From Flavobacteriales bacterium (GTDB taxonomy: Bacteria; Bacteroidota; Bacteroidia; Flavobacteriales_F; PHOS-HE28): a stretch of 64,000 bases of DNA. Location of the stretch: NCBI GenBank assembly GCA_016710685.1, contig JADJVC010000006.1, positions 496,001-560,000 of the forward strand, given 5' to 3'. The notes under the pieces are model-generated. The model saw only the letters and a list, made by a program, of their open reading frames with translations, ran no database searches and had not been told where the DNA came from. Numbering within the stretch: the stretch's first letter is position 1; every line of letters begins with the position of its first letter. The translations under genes were made by a program, and so were the position numbers. Below, piece after piece: positions 8,129-18,402 of the stretch.

Positions 8129-9499
8129 TTACTTACTCATCTCCGCAAAATGCGCAAAAAACTTCGGGATCGTCTCAATGCCCTTCATGTAATTGAACAC
8201 GCCATAGTGCTCGTTGGGGCTGTGGATGTTGTCGCTGTCCAGGCCGAAACCGAACAGGATAGTTTTTAGGCCCAGCACGTCCTCGAACAGTGCCACGATG
8301 GGAATGCTGCCGCCGCCGCGCGTTGGGATGGGTTTTTTCCCGAAGGAGTCTTCCATGGCTTGGCTGGCTGCTTTGTAGGCCACGCTGTTGGTCGGCGTAA
8401 CCGCTGCTTCGCCGCCGTGGTGCGGTGTAACCGTGACCTTCACCCCGGGGGGAGCGATCGTTTTGAAATGGTCGCTGAAGAGCTTGGTAATGGCATCGCT
8501 TTTCTGCGCTGGTACCAAACGCATGCTGATCTTCGCTTGCGCCTTACTGGCGAGAACGGTCTTAGCGCCTTCGCCGATGTAGCCGCCCCAAATACCGTTG
8601 ACATCCAGCGTGGGCCGGATGGTGGCGCGCTCTTCCGTTGTATAGCCTTTTTCGCCCCGCACCGCGTCGATGCCGAGGTCTTTCATGTAGTCTTTTTCGT
8701 TGAAGGGCGCCTTGGCCAGTTCTGCACGCTCGGCATCACTCAACTCGTTCACCGTGTCGTAGAAACCGGGGATAGTGATCTTGCGGTCCTTGTCGTGCAG
8801 GCTGGCGATCATTTCGCAGAGTACATTGATCGGATTGGCCACCGCACCGCCGTATACACCGCTGTGCAAGTCGCGGTTCGGGCCTACCACCTCCACTTCC
8901 AAGTATGCCAGACCGCGCAGGCCGGTATTGATGCTGGGCACATCGTTTGCGATCATGGCCGTGTCACTGATCAACACCACGTCCGCCGCCAGCTTTTGTT
9001 TGTTCGCTTTTACGAAGATGCCGAGATTGGTGGAACCGACTTCTTCTTCACCTTCGATCATCATCTTCACGTTGCATGGAAGGTTGCCGGTCTTTACCAT
9101 GGCCTCCACTGCTTTCACGTGCATGTAAAACTGACCTTTGTCGTCCGCACTGCCCCGTGCGTAGATCACACCGTCCTTAACAACGGGTTCGAAGGGCGGG
9201 CTGGTCCACAGGTCCAGCGGGTCGGGCGGTTGCACGTCATAATGACCATAAACGAGCACAGTGGGTTTTGCCGGGTCGATGATCTTTTCGCCATACACGA
9301 TGGGGTGTCCCTTAGTGGAACACACTTCCACTTTTTCCAGCCCGGCTTCTTCCATGCGCTTCTTAACCGTTTCGGCGCACCGGGCAACATCCGCTTTGTA
9401 TTTTGGGTCGGCGCTTACGCTGGGGATCCGCAGCAAGTCCAGCAGTTCATTGAGAAAGCGGTCTTTGTTCTGCTCGATGTGCGCGTCCACGGTGGCCAT
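8129..9499 (-). CDS. M20 family metallopeptidase (dipeptidase)
   Basis: 456 residues from the ATG at 9499; the 32 extra residues of the longer frame are not conserved in type. Metal ligands of the M20 family are visible in order: YGHYDVQPPDP (His, Asp), ARGSADDKGQ (bridging Asp), EGEEEVGS (Glu pair), LISDTA, and LDSDNIHSPNEHY near the C-terminus (last His). The lid/dimerisation domain lies between about residues 190 and 340. It is predicted to be a cytoplasmic Zn dipeptidase of the CNDP/PepV-like branch. A clear -7 promoter element is 28 bases upstream, and the gene is followed directly by heptamer element A. Confidence 0.92.
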   Translation of the reverse strand: MATVDAHIEQNKDRFLNELLDLLRIPSVSADPKYKADVARCAETVKKRMEEAGLEKVEVCSTKGHPIVYGEKIIDPAKPTVLVYGHYDVQPPDPLDLWTSPPFEPVVKDGVIYARGSADDKGQFYMHVKAVEAMVKTGNLPCNVKMMIEGEEEVGSTNLGIFVKANKQKLAADVVLISDTAMIANDVPSINTGLRGLAYLEVEVVGPNRDLHSGVYGGAVANPINVLCEMIASLHDKDRKITIPGFYDTVNELSDAERAELAKAPFNEKDYMKDLGIDAVRGEKGYTTEERATIRPTLDVNGIWGGYIGEGAKTVLASKAQAKISMRLVPAQKSDAITKLFSDHFKTIAPPGVKVTVTPHHGGEAAVTPTNSVAYKAASQAMEDSFGKKPIPTRGGGSIPIVALFEDVLGLKTILFGFGLDSDNIHSPNEHYGVFNYMKGIETIPKFFAHFAEMSK

Positions 9500-9527
9500 G
9501 CTCGTTTGGGGTTTGAAGTGAAGGCGC

Positions 9528-9535
9528 CAAAGGTA
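9528..9535 (-). promoter_or_regulatory. Bacteroidota -7 element for the M20 dipeptidase
   Basis: On the minus strand the sequence reads TACCTTTG, an exact match to TAnnTTTG. It lies 28 bases before the ATG at 9499, giving a leader of about 20 nt. Confidence 0.6.
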
Positions 9536-9657
9536 ACGGACCCGTGACGGGCGTGAAATCGGTCGGACTTGCCACGATTTTACTTCATGGGGCAACCGAA
9601 CACTTCATCCATGGGTCACTGCAAAGAGCTGCCTATCTTGCAAACCAATTCGCCAAC

Positions 9658-12312
9658 ATGATTTTTCGGTCCGCCACTTTTTTTGCTGCTATTGTTACCA
9701 CCGGATTTGTGCATGCGCAATTGACCGGAGATGCCACACCTACCGCAGCCCAATTGGTGAACAATGTCCTCTTAGGGGGAGGAGTGACTGCCAGTAATAT
9801 AACGTTCACGGGTGGTGCACTAGGCAAAGGTTCATTTAGCGCGATCGGCACGAACTTGGGGTTGGAATCAGGGGTAATACTCACAACCGGGGAGATTCCC
9901 GATGTCCTGGATCCTTCTGCTTTCGGCGGAAGCAACGGCGGGGGGTCTGACAATGATCTTGTTGCACTTTCCGGACAAACTATTAATGATAAATCAATTT
10001 TGGAATTCGATTTCATCCCGACCGGTGACTCGCTTCACTTTAAGTTCGTTTTCGCCTCGATTGAATATCCGGATTTCGTTTGTAGCTCATTTAATGATGC
10101 TTTTGGATTTTTTATTAGCGGGCCAGGAGTATCCGGACCATTTACAAATAATGCCATGAACATTGCACTGGTGCCAAATACCGCAATACCCATAACTATC
10201 AACACAATTAACTCCGGGACGGCTGGCTTTGCGGGAACCCCTTCCGTATGTGCAGCGGCGGATCCGAATTGGCAAAACAATAGTATTTACTTTGTAAACA
10301 ACAGCGGAACGGCCACTGTTGTTTTTCCTGGGTTCACCACCGTGCTAACGGCTTTGGCTCAAGTACAATGTGGTGAAACCTATCACATTAAATTAGCCAT
10401 AGGAAACGGTTCGGACAGTGGCCTCCAATCGGCCGTTTTCCTCGAAGCTGGCAGCTTCGCCAGCACGGGCCAAGTGATCCCTTCGCTCACTACCAGTGGC
10501 TTGGGCGTCAGTGCCAACGACACCACGATGTTCGAGGGCTGCGGAATTATTCCCTTCAACTTCCACCGCATGGGGGACACCACCAATACGGACACGGTGC
10601 AGCTGGTGATCGGCGGTACGGCCACGCCCGGGGTTGATTATTACCCGCCCATCCCCACCCAGCCGATCTACCAGCCCGGCGATACGCCGATCATATTCCC
10701 CCTTACGGTGCCCTTGGACGCGGACGGTTTGGAGACCTTCACGCTGCAAGTAACGGAGAACATCGTTTGCAGCGGGCAGACTGTTATCAGCAATTACACC
10801 TTCTACATCGACCAGTACGCGGACCTGAACGTGGTGACCACGGACGTGAGCGGCCTGTGCGAACAGGACTACGACATCGGGCCGACGGTTACGCAGGGCG
10901 CGGGCTACTACGGCTACCTGTGGAGCACGGGGGAGACCACGCCTACCATAAATGTGCAAGTGGACACCACCACCACGTTCTATGTCACGGTAACGGACAC
11001 GTGCAGCTTGGCACCGGTGCAGGACAGCATCACGGTGAGCATCCCCAACTACCCGCCCTTGCAGGTGACGGTGAGCCCTGACGTTGCAATCCCCTGTTTG
11101 CAGACCGATGATATCTCAGTTACCAGCACTGTGGGCGGTAACTCGCAATACACTTATGAGTGGACGCTGAACGGGCAATCCTTGAGTGCCACCACTACGA
11201 TCAACGTACCTGCCGGTCCGCCGCTGTGGTATGTGCTCACCGTGGAAGAAGGATGTGGCCACAGCGCCTCAGGACTCGGTGCTGGTTACAACCGTTCCGC
11301 TGCCGGCGATCGAGGTGCAGAACTGGGACAGCACGGTGTTCTGCATCGGGGACAGCGTGGTGTTGTATCCGCTGGGCGTCACAGGTGGCAACGGGGTCTA
11401 CACCTACAGTTGGACCAACGGAGCAGGCACCATCCTGAGCAACGCCGACACGCTTCTGGTGGGCGTACCGGCTGATTCGGCCTACGTACTGCACGTGCAG
11501 GACCAGTGCGGCTCCATTGCGGACAGCGTGTTCACCACCCTCATCCCACGCTATGATCCGTTCCCCGATCTCCCTCACAGCGGACAGCACGATCTGCTCG
11601 GGCGACTCCATCACGTTGTGGGCGCAAGTCACCGGAGGCAGCGGCGTATACACCTTCGACTGGGAGGGCTGGGACTGGAGCGACCCGAAGTACACTTACG
11701 GCGGTGATGCGGACGCCACCTTCACGGTGGACGTATTGGACCAATGCGGAGAAGGGATCTCGGCGGTGAGCAAGGTGACGGTACAGCATCCCGAAGCACA
11801 CATCCTCATTGACAACCAAGGCGAAGATGATTGGCTGTTCCAAGCGCGCACGGTGCCGTTCGTAGTGCCGGTAATGATCTGGGACCTCGGTGATGGCACC
11901 AAGGTGAAAGCAACCAGCACCACGCACAGTTACTTGGACTTGGAAGACCATTGGGTGATGCTGCACATCGTGAGCGATGAAGGTTGCAAAGCGGTGGACA
12001 GCCTGCTGGTGATCGCCCCGGGAACGCTCTACTTCCCCAACGCGTTCACTCCGGACGGCGACGGGATCAACGAGACCTTTCGGGCCCATTGGTGCCGCCA
12101 TCGACGAGTTCAAGATGACCATCTTCGACCGTTGGGGCCATGTGGTGTATGAATCGGAGAGCATGGACCAGCCTTGGGACGGCAAGGTGAACGGCGGCGC
12201 GGATGCTGTAAGCGGGGTGTACGTGTACCTCTATCGCGCAAAAGGCCATTACTTTGAGGCCGACAAACGCTACGGCCATGTTACCTTGATCCGCGGATCC
12301 AATGGCCGTTGA
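9658..12312 (+). pseudogene. Choice-of-anchor L surface protein, copy 1, with three +1 frameshifts
   Basis: The signal peptide MIFRSATFFAAIVTTGFVHAQ is followed by a choice-of-anchor L domain: AAQLVNNVLLGGGVTASNIT, ILEFDFIPTGDSLHFKFVFAS, FNDAFGFFISGPGV and AQVQCGETYHIKLAIG. Ig-like repeats and a gliding-associated type B T9SS tail follow (DRWGHVVYES ... GVYVYLYRAKGHYF). Against copy 2 this gene has three extra bases: a C near 11266, a C near 11563-11566 and a T near 12078-12080. Each shifts the frame and together they add 3, so the last ~75 codons return to the original frame. The start at 9658 is preferred over 9544 because of the signal peptide. It would be exported by T9SS if intact. Confidence 0.85.
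10453..12312 (+). repeat. Long direct repeat, unit 1 (pairs with 13239-15095)
   Basis: From AGCTTCGCCAGCACGGGCC onward this 1860-nt stretch matches 13239-15095 almost base for base, with only scattered substitutions and three single-base insertions. Upstream, the anchor L domains of the two genes are clearly diverged. This indicates recent duplication or gene conversion limited to the 3' two-thirds. Confidence 0.9.
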
Positions 12313-12413
12313 ACAGTGTGCCTCGGCCACATTTCGGTGACCGCAAGGCAACCGAAAGGCTCCCATGATGGTCATTGTTCCGGCCCACCGAAGGGTCGTT
12401 CAATTTCGCCTGC

Positions 12414-15095
12414 ATGAATTTTCGATCCACTACAATACTTCTTGCGATCATTACATCCGGCATTGCGCAAGCGCAGTTGACCGTGGACAACACACAGACC
12501 CCGGCGCAGTTGGTCCAGAATGTACTTCTTGGTGGCGGAGTAACCGCATCCAATATCACCTTCAATGGTGGATCCGCCACCGTGCTGAATGAGCAGATCG
12601 GGTCCTTTGTCGCCACGGCAACAAATTTGGGCCTGGGGGGTGGTGTGATCATGGGTTCCGGTGATGTCAATGTGGCAATTGGTCCGAATACACAAACAAG
12701 CGCGACGTTAGGTGGAGGAAACTTTGGCTTTAACGACCCCGATCTTGATCAGCTTAGCAACGTAAATACCAACGATGCTGCCATTTTGGAATTCGATTTT
12801 GTTCCCACGGGGGACTCATTGAAATTCCGATACGTCTTCTCTTCGGAGGAATACGATGAATATGTCTGCGGCACCGTGAACGATGCCTTCGGGTTCTTCT
12901 TGAGCGGCCCCGGCATCACGGGGCCGTTCACCAACAATGCCATAAACATCGCCCTTGTCCCGGGAACAAACGTGCCGGTGTCCATCAACACGGTGAACAA
13001 CGGATCTGTGGGTTCCAATGGTGATGTGGCCAATTGCTCCAACCTCGACCCGAACTGGCAAGCCAATAGCGTCTACTTCGTGAGCAATAACAGTGGGACC
13101 ACGATTGAATTCGACGGTATGACCGTGGTGCTTACCGCCAGGGCGCTTGTACAGTGCGGACAAACCTACCATATCAAATTGGCCATTGCTGACGGGGGCG
13201 ATACTGCATTTGACAGCGGAGTGTTCTTGGAGGAAAACAGCTTCGCCAGCACGGGCCAGGTAATCCCTTCGCTCACCACCAGTGGCTTGGGCGTCAGTGC
13301 CAACGACACCACGATGTTCGAGGGCTGCGGAATTATTCCCTTCAACTTCCACCGCATGGGGGACACCACCAATACCGACACGGTGCAGCTGGTGATCGGC
13401 GGTACGGCCACGCCCGGGGTTGATTATTACCCGCCCATCCCCACCCAGCTGATCTACCAGCCCGGCGATACGCTGATCATATTCCCCCTTACGGTGCCCT
13501 TGGACGCGGACGGTTTGGAGACCTTCACCCTGCAAGTAACGGAGAACATCGTTTGCAGCGGGCAGACCGTTATCAGCAATTATACCTTCTACATCGACCA
13601 GTACGCGGACCTGAACGTGGTGACCACGGACGTGAGCGGCCTGTGCGAACAGGACTACGACATCGGGCCGACGGTTACGCAGGGCGCGGGCTACTACGGC
13701 TACCTGTGGAGCACGGGGGAGACCACGCCTACCATAAATGTTCAGGTGGACACTACCACTACTTTTTATGTCACGGTAACGGACACGTGCAGCTTGGCAC
13801 CGGTGCAGGACAGCATCACTGTGAGCATCCCCAACTACCCGCCCTTGCAGGTGACGGTGAGCCCTGACGTTGCAATCCCCTGTTTGGAGACCGATGATAT
13901 CTCAGTTACCAGCACTGTGGGCGGTAACTCGCAATACACTTATGAGTGGACGCTGAACGGGCAATCCTTGAGTGCCACCACTACGATCAACGTACCTGCC
14001 GGTCCGCCGCTGTGGTATGTGCTCACCGTGGAAGAAGGATGTGGCCACAGCGCTCAGGACTCGGTGCTGGTTACAACCGTTCCGCTGCCGGCGATCGAGG
14101 TGCAGAACTGGGACAGCACGGTGTTCTGCATCGGGGACAGCGTGGTGTTGTACCCGCTGGGCGTCACCGGTGGCAACGGGGTCTACACCTACAGTTGGAC
14201 CAACGGAGCAGGCACCATCCTGAGCAACACCGACTCCCTGTTGGTAGGCGTACCGGCTGATTCGGCCTACGTGCTGCACGTGCAGGACCAGTGCGGCTCC
14301 ATTGCGGACAGCGTGTTCACCACCCTCATCCCACGCTATGATCCGTTCCTGATCTCCCTCACAGCGGACAGCACGATCTGCTCGGGCGACTCCATCACGT
14401 TGTGGGCGCAAGTCACCGGAGGCAGCGGCGTATACACCTTCGACTGGGAGGGCTGGGACTGGAGCGACCCGAAGTACACTTACGGCGGTGATGCGGACGC
14501 CACCTTCACGGTGGACGTATTGGACCAATGCGGAGAAGGGATCTCGGCGGTGAGCAAGGTGACGGTACAGCATCCCGAAGCACACATCCTCATTGACAAC
14601 CAAGGCGAAGATGATTGGCTGTTCCAAGCGCGCACGGTGCCGATCGTAGTGCCGGTAATGATCTGGGACCTCGGTGATGGCACCAAGGTGAAAGCAACCA
14701 GCACCACGCACAGTTACTTGGACTTGGAAGACCATTGGGTGATGCTGCACATCGTGAGCGATGAAGGTTGCAAAGCGGTGGACAGCCTGCTGGTGATCGC
14801 CCCGGGAACGCTCTACTTCCCCAACGCGTTCACTCCGGACGGCGACGGGATCAACGAGACCTTCGGGCCCATTGGTGCCGCCATCGACGAGTTCAAGATG
14901 ACCATCTTCGACCGTTGGGGCCATGTGGTGTATGAATCGGAGAGCATGGACCAGCCTTGGGACGGCAAGGTGAACGGCGGCGCGGACGCTGTAAGCGGGG
15001 TGTACGTGTACCTCTATCGCGCAAAAGGCCATTACTTTGAGGCCGACAAACGCTACGGCCATGTTACCTTGGTCCGCGGATCCAATGGCCGTTGA
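12414..15095 (+). CDS. Choice-of-anchor L domain surface protein with type B T9SS tail, copy 2 (intact)
   Basis: 893 residues from the ATG at 12414; the signal peptide is MNFRSTTILLAIITSGIAQAQ. Residues ~20-290 form the choice-of-anchor L domain (VQNVLLGGGVTASNITF, FDFVPTGDSLKFRYVFSSEE, VNDAFGFFLSGPGI, QCGQTYHIKLAIAD). Then come repeated Ig/PKD-like segments with DTCSLAPVQDSITVS and DQCGSIADSVFTT units, probably Cys-bridged. The tail begins LYFPNAFTPDGDGINETFGP and ends in the gliding motility-associated C-terminal (type B) sorting domain. It is expected at the cell surface or secreted via T9SS. It lies 101 bases after copy 1 and 18 bases before copy 3. Confidence 0.92.
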   Translation: MNFRSTTILLAIITSGIAQAQLTVDNTQTPAQLVQNVLLGGGVTASNITFNGGSATVLNEQIGSFVATATNLGLGGGVIMGSGDVNVAIGPNTQTSATLGGGNFGFNDPDLDQLSNVNTNDAAILEFDFVPTGDSLKFRYVFSSEEYDEYVCGTVNDAFGFFLSGPGITGPFTNNAINIALVPGTNVPVSINTVNNGSVGSNGDVANCSNLDPNWQANSVYFVSNNSGTTIEFDGMTVVLTARALVQCGQTYHIKLAIADGGDTAFDSGVFLEENSFASTGQVIPSLTTSGLGVSANDTTMFEGCGIIPFNFHRMGDTTNTDTVQLVIGGTATPGVDYYPPIPTQLIYQPGDTLIIFPLTVPLDADGLETFTLQVTENIVCSGQTVISNYTFYIDQYADLNVVTTDVSGLCEQDYDIGPTVTQGAGYYGYLWSTGETTPTINVQVDTTTTFYVTVTDTCSLAPVQDSITVSIPNYPPLQVTVSPDVAIPCLETDDISVTSTVGGNSQYTYEWTLNGQSLSATTTINVPAGPPLWYVLTVEEGCGHSAQDSVLVTTVPLPAIEVQNWDSTVFCIGDSVVLYPLGVTGGNGVYTYSWTNGAGTILSNTDSLLVGVPADSAYVLHVQDQCGSIADSVFTTLIPRYDPFLISLTADSTICSGDSITLWAQVTGGSGVYTFDWEGWDWSDPKYTYGGDADATFTVDVLDQCGEGISAVSKVTVQHPEAHILIDNQGEDDWLFQARTVPIVVPVMIWDLGDGTKVKATSTTHSYLDLEDHWVMLHIVSDEGCKAVDSLLVIAPGTLYFPNAFTPDGDGINETFGPIGAAIDEFKMTIFDRWGHVVYESESMDQPWDGKVNGGADAVSGVYVYLYRAKGHYFEADKRYGHVTLVRGSNGR
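13239..15095 (+). repeat. Long direct repeat, unit 2 (pairs with 10453-12312)
   Basis: The 1857-nt partner of the repeat in copy 1. It keeps an open frame throughout, so it is the better guide to the ancestral reading frame. Confidence 0.9.
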
Positions 15096-15113
15096 ACACT
15101 TCAATCCAATCCC

Positions 15114-16709
15114 ATGAACAGGAATCTTCTGGCCATTGCGGCCTTCGCCCTTGCCACGGGCAGTTTTGCCCAGTTGAACGTTTCTACGGCTTTGACCCCG
15201 GAACAGCTCGTACAGGACGTGCTAGTAGGCGCGGGTGTGCAAGTTTCCAACGTTTCGTACAATGGTTTTTTCGTGAGCCAGCCACAAGTCGGTTCCGGCT
15301 CGTTCACAAACGGCCTTACTACGGAGTTGGGGCTGGATGCGGGCATTATCCTGGCCAGCGGCGAAGCCCAAAATACGGCCGGCTCTGGTTTTGATTTCAT
15401 GAGCGACAACAATGGCACCGGCACAGATCCCGACTTGGAAGTGTTAGCCAACGATAACGTCAACGATCGGGCCGTGCTGGAATTCGATTTCGTGCCCACG
15501 GGGGATTCCATCAAATTCAACTACGTATTCGGTTCCGAGGAATATCCCGAGTTCGTTGGCAGCTACAACGATGCATTCGGCTTTTTCCTTAGCGGACCCG
15601 GCATTTCCGGTCCCTACTCCAATGGTGCCATTAATATCGCCGTGCTGCCGGACGGCGTTACTCCGGTTACCATCAACAACGTGAACGACGGTTTGAATTC
15701 CCAGTATTACGTAGACAATTCCAGTGGCCAATACATCGTGTTCGACGGTATTACAGTGACACTGCAAGCCAGCGCCCAAGTGATCTGCGGCGAAACCTAC
15801 CACATCAAACTCGCCATTGGCGATGCACTCGACCAAGCATACGATTCCGGGGTATTCCTGCAGGCTGGCAGCTTCGCTTCCAACGCCATCCCCAGCCTCA
15901 CCTCTTCTACTGTCTATGGTGACGGTGTCGTAGCGGAAGGATGCGTTCCCGGAACCTTTACCGTGTTCCGGCCCGAAGGCACCGATTCGCTGGACGTTAC
16001 CATTGACCATACCATCACGGGAACAGCTACCGGCGGTGTGGATTATGTCGGCATTCCGGACGTCATTACAATTCCCGCCGGGCAGGATTCCGTGGTGTTC
16101 ACTATCGACGGAGTAGAGGACGGTGTATCGGAAGGTCCCGAAACGATCATCTTTTCCGTTTTCATCGTGAACGCCTGCGGTGATACCTTGGGTGATTCCC
16201 AGACCATCACCATTCAGGACTATCAACCCTTGGAGATCCAGACAACGGAAACCCTCCTTTTGACCTGTGACCAGGATTCCATCCCGCTTTCCGCAACATT
16301 TACCGGCGGTTATGGACCCACCACCATGCTATGGAACGACAGTTTGGAAAGTCCACAATTCTGGGTGCCCGGCATGGAGGACGGCGACTACATCGTTTCC
16401 GTGAGCGATGGCTGCCCCCGATCAACCGAAGTGACGGTGCATGTGGACGCCGGCTGCGAAGTGATCATTCCCAACGTGATCACACCTAACGGTGATGGTA
16501 GCAACGACAAATTCGTGGTGCGCGGGATCCTCGGTCGCGATAATCAGGTCCAGATCTGGGACCGGTGGGGCAAAGAGGTGCTCAATACGTACAACTATCG
16601 CAACAATTTCGGTGCGAATGACCTGCATGACGGCACCTATTTCTATAGGATCCGCGTGTTGCAGCAGGAATACACCGGACACCTTACCGTGCTTGGGAGC
16701 AAGTTGTGA
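15114..16709 (+). CDS. Choice-of-anchor L domain surface protein with type B T9SS tail, copy 3
   Basis: 531 residues, shorter than copy 2 because most Ig-like repeats are missing. The signal peptide is MNRNLLAIAAFALATGSFAQ. The anchor L domain (to about residue 265) contains EQLVQDVLVGAGVQVSNVSY, FDFVPTGDSIKFNYVFGSEE, YNDAFGFFLSGPGISGP and VICGETYHIKLAIGD. A Calx-beta-like segment with repeated GTATGGVDY and SEGPETIIFSV follows, then the type B tail from IIPNVITPNGDGSNDKFVV to the end. It starts 18 bases after copy 2, so the cluster is probably one transcript. Sequence divergence from copies 1 and 2 shows an older duplication. Confidence 0.92.
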   Translation: MNRNLLAIAAFALATGSFAQLNVSTALTPEQLVQDVLVGAGVQVSNVSYNGFFVSQPQVGSGSFTNGLTTELGLDAGIILASGEAQNTAGSGFDFMSDNNGTGTDPDLEVLANDNVNDRAVLEFDFVPTGDSIKFNYVFGSEEYPEFVGSYNDAFGFFLSGPGISGPYSNGAINIAVLPDGVTPVTINNVNDGLNSQYYVDNSSGQYIVFDGITVTLQASAQVICGETYHIKLAIGDALDQAYDSGVFLQAGSFASNAIPSLTSSTVYGDGVVAEGCVPGTFTVFRPEGTDSLDVTIDHTITGTATGGVDYVGIPDVITIPAGQDSVVFTIDGVEDGVSEGPETIIFSVFIVNACGDTLGDSQTITIQDYQPLEIQTTETLLLTCDQDSIPLSATFTGGYGPTTMLWNDSLESPQFWVPGMEDGDYIVSVSDGCPRSTEVTVHVDAGCEVIIPNVITPNGDGSNDKFVVRGILGRDNQVQIWDRWGKEVLNTYNYRNNFGANDLHDGTYFYRIRVLQQEYTGHLTVLGSKL

Positions 16710-16727
16710 ATTCCCACGGGCGTGGTC

Positions 16728-16745
16728 CGACATGTATCGGACGTT
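16728..16745. other. Short inverted repeat downstream of the surface protein cluster
   Basis: GTCCGA and TCGGAC are separated by 6 bases, 18 bases after the copy 3 stop. There is no T-run, so it is not a convincing intrinsic terminator. The rest of the 154-base convergent gap to gpmI shows nothing recognisable. Confidence 0.3.
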
Positions 16746-16863
16746 CCAAGGCTATTGCATTCGGATTTCTGACTTCAGGGACCAAAAGCTCGCGCGAGCG
16801 AACCTGATCGTGCGTGTATTCAATTGGGATTTGTACCAATCGCATCTGAAATGCGAAATGGTT

Positions 16864-18402
16864 TTAGATCAAGGAGCTGCCGGTCATTTCCGCCGGTTGC
16901 TCAATACCCATTAAGTCCAGCAGGGTAGGGGCAACATCCGCGAGTATGCCGTCGCGCACTTGCACCTTGCGTTCCGTAAGCACAATTACGGGAACAGGGT
17001 TCACCGTATGTGCGGTGTTGGGGCTGCCGTCGGGGTTCACGGCCTTGTCCGCGTTGCCGTGGTCGGCGATGATCACGAAGTTCCAACCATTTTTCAACCC
17101 GGCTTCCACTACGCGCTTCGCGCAGGCATCGGTGGTTTCCACTGCTTTCACTATCGCGGGGAAAACGCCGGTGTGGCCCACCATGTCCGGGTTGGCGAAG
17201 TTCAGTACCACCAAATTGTTCGCCGGGTCAGCCAATGCTTTTTCCGCGGAATCGGCCACGGCATTGGCGCTCATTTCAGGCTGTAGGTCGTAAGTGGCCA
17301 CTTTCGGGCTTGGCGATACCGTCCGGGTTTCGCCAGGGAAAGGTGCTTCGCGCCCGCCGCTAAAGAAGAAGGTGACGTGCGGATATTTCTCGGTTTCTGC
17401 CAAGCGCACTTGGCCCAGCCCGGCCTTCGAGACCACTTCGCCCAAGGTCATGGCCAAGTCGTCCTTCCGAAAGAGCACCTGCACATTCTTGAACCGGTGG
17501 TCGTATTCCGTCATGGTGACATAATGCAACGCCAGCGGTTCCATGCCCTGCTCAGGAAAAGCCTGTTGCGTCAGAGCTTCCGTGATCTCGCGGCAACGGT
17601 CCGTGCGGAAATTGAAGCAAAGCACCACATCGCCCGGCCGTATGTGCGCCAAGGGCCGCTGGTCCATGCCAACAATGGCGCACGGTTCGATGAATTCATC
17701 GGTAATGCCCTTAGCGTAACTTTCTTCCAATGCCCACGCCGCACTGGGCGCGTGTCCACCGGTGCCAAACACGAGCAGGTCGTACGCTTTTTTGATGCGT
17801 TCCCACCGCTTGTCACGGTCCATGGCATAATAGCGTCCACACACGCTCGCGATCTGTGCGGTGGTGCCTGCAATGTCGCTTTCCAAGCTGCGGATGAAGC
17901 CCAGCCCGCTCTTGGGGTCGGTGTCGCGCCCGTCGGTGAAGGCATGGATGAAGACCTCCTTCAATCCCGCTTCCGTGGCCATTTTGCACAACGAAACCAA
18001 ATGTGATTGCATGGCATGGACGCCGCCATGACCCACCAAACCCATTAGGTGCAGGCGCTTTCCGGGCTGCTTGGCGTCCTTGAATGCGGCTTGAAGCACC
18101 GGGTTCTTTGCCAAGCTACCGTCCGCGACGGCATTGTTCACCCGCATGAGGTCCTGGAATACGATGCGCCCCGCGCCGATGTTCAGGTGGCCCACTTCAC
18201 TGTTCCCCATTTGCCCGGCAGGCAGGCCCACGTTTTCGCCGTAGGTGAGCAGGCGGGCATGTGGTGCGGTGGCGAAAAGCCCTTTGATGAACGGCGTGTT
18301 GGCCTGCGCGATAGCGTCGGTGGAATCACCGGCGCCGATGCCCCAACCGTCCAGAATTACCAAGGCCGCCTTGCCCGGCTGCGTGTCGTTGTCACTGTTC
18401 AT
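16864..18402 (-). CDS. gpmI: 2,3-bisphosphoglycerate-independent phosphoglycerate mutase
   Basis: 512 residues, standard length. The N-terminus carries the metal-site strand ALVILDGWGIG (residues ~13-23). The phosphoserine nucleophile lies in GQMGNSEVGHLNIGAGR (about 63-79). Further hallmarks are HAFTDGRDTDPKSG, FNFRTDRCREIT, FFFSGGREAPFPGE and the C-terminal metal residues in IIADHGNADK and NTAHTVNPVPV. It interconverts 3- and 2-phosphoglycerate in glycolysis with Mn2+. Its start overlaps the stop of the upstream histidine kinase gene (ATGA at 18399-18402), so it is translated as the second gene of that pair. Confidence 0.96.
   Translation of the reverse strand: MNSDNDTQPGKAALVILDGWGIGAGDSTDAIAQANTPFIKGLFATAPHARLLTYGENVGLPAGQMGNSEVGHLNIGAGRIVFQDLMRVNNAVADGSLAKNPVLQAAFKDAKQPGKRLHLMGLVGHGGVHAMQSHLVSLCKMATEAGLKEVFIHAFTDGRDTDPKSGLGFIRSLESDIAGTTAQIASVCGRYYAMDRDKRWERIKKAYDLLVFGTGGHAPSAAWALEESYAKGITDEFIEPCAIVGMDQRPLAHIRPGDVVLCFNFRTDRCREITEALTQQAFPEQGMEPLALHYVTMTEYDHRFKNVQVLFRKDDLAMTLGEVVSKAGLGQVRLAETEKYPHVTFFFSGGREAPFPGETRTVSPSPKVATYDLQPEMSANAVADSAEKALADPANNLVVLNFANPDMVGHTGVFPAIVKAVETTDACAKRVVEAGLKNGWNFVIIADHGNADKAVNPDGSPNTAHTVNPVPVIVLTERKVQVRDGILADVAPTLLDLMGIEQPAEMTGSSLI

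Noticed and set aside
8360..9547. 395-codon open frame antisense to the M20 dipeptidase
   Set aside because: His/Phe/Val-rich composition and no domain; it mirrors the codon bias of a fully conserved gene on the other strand.
13902..15104. 400-codon frame antisense to surface protein copy 2
   Set aside because: A shadow of a high-GC gene with T9SS tail; the same shadow occurs in fragments in copy 1.
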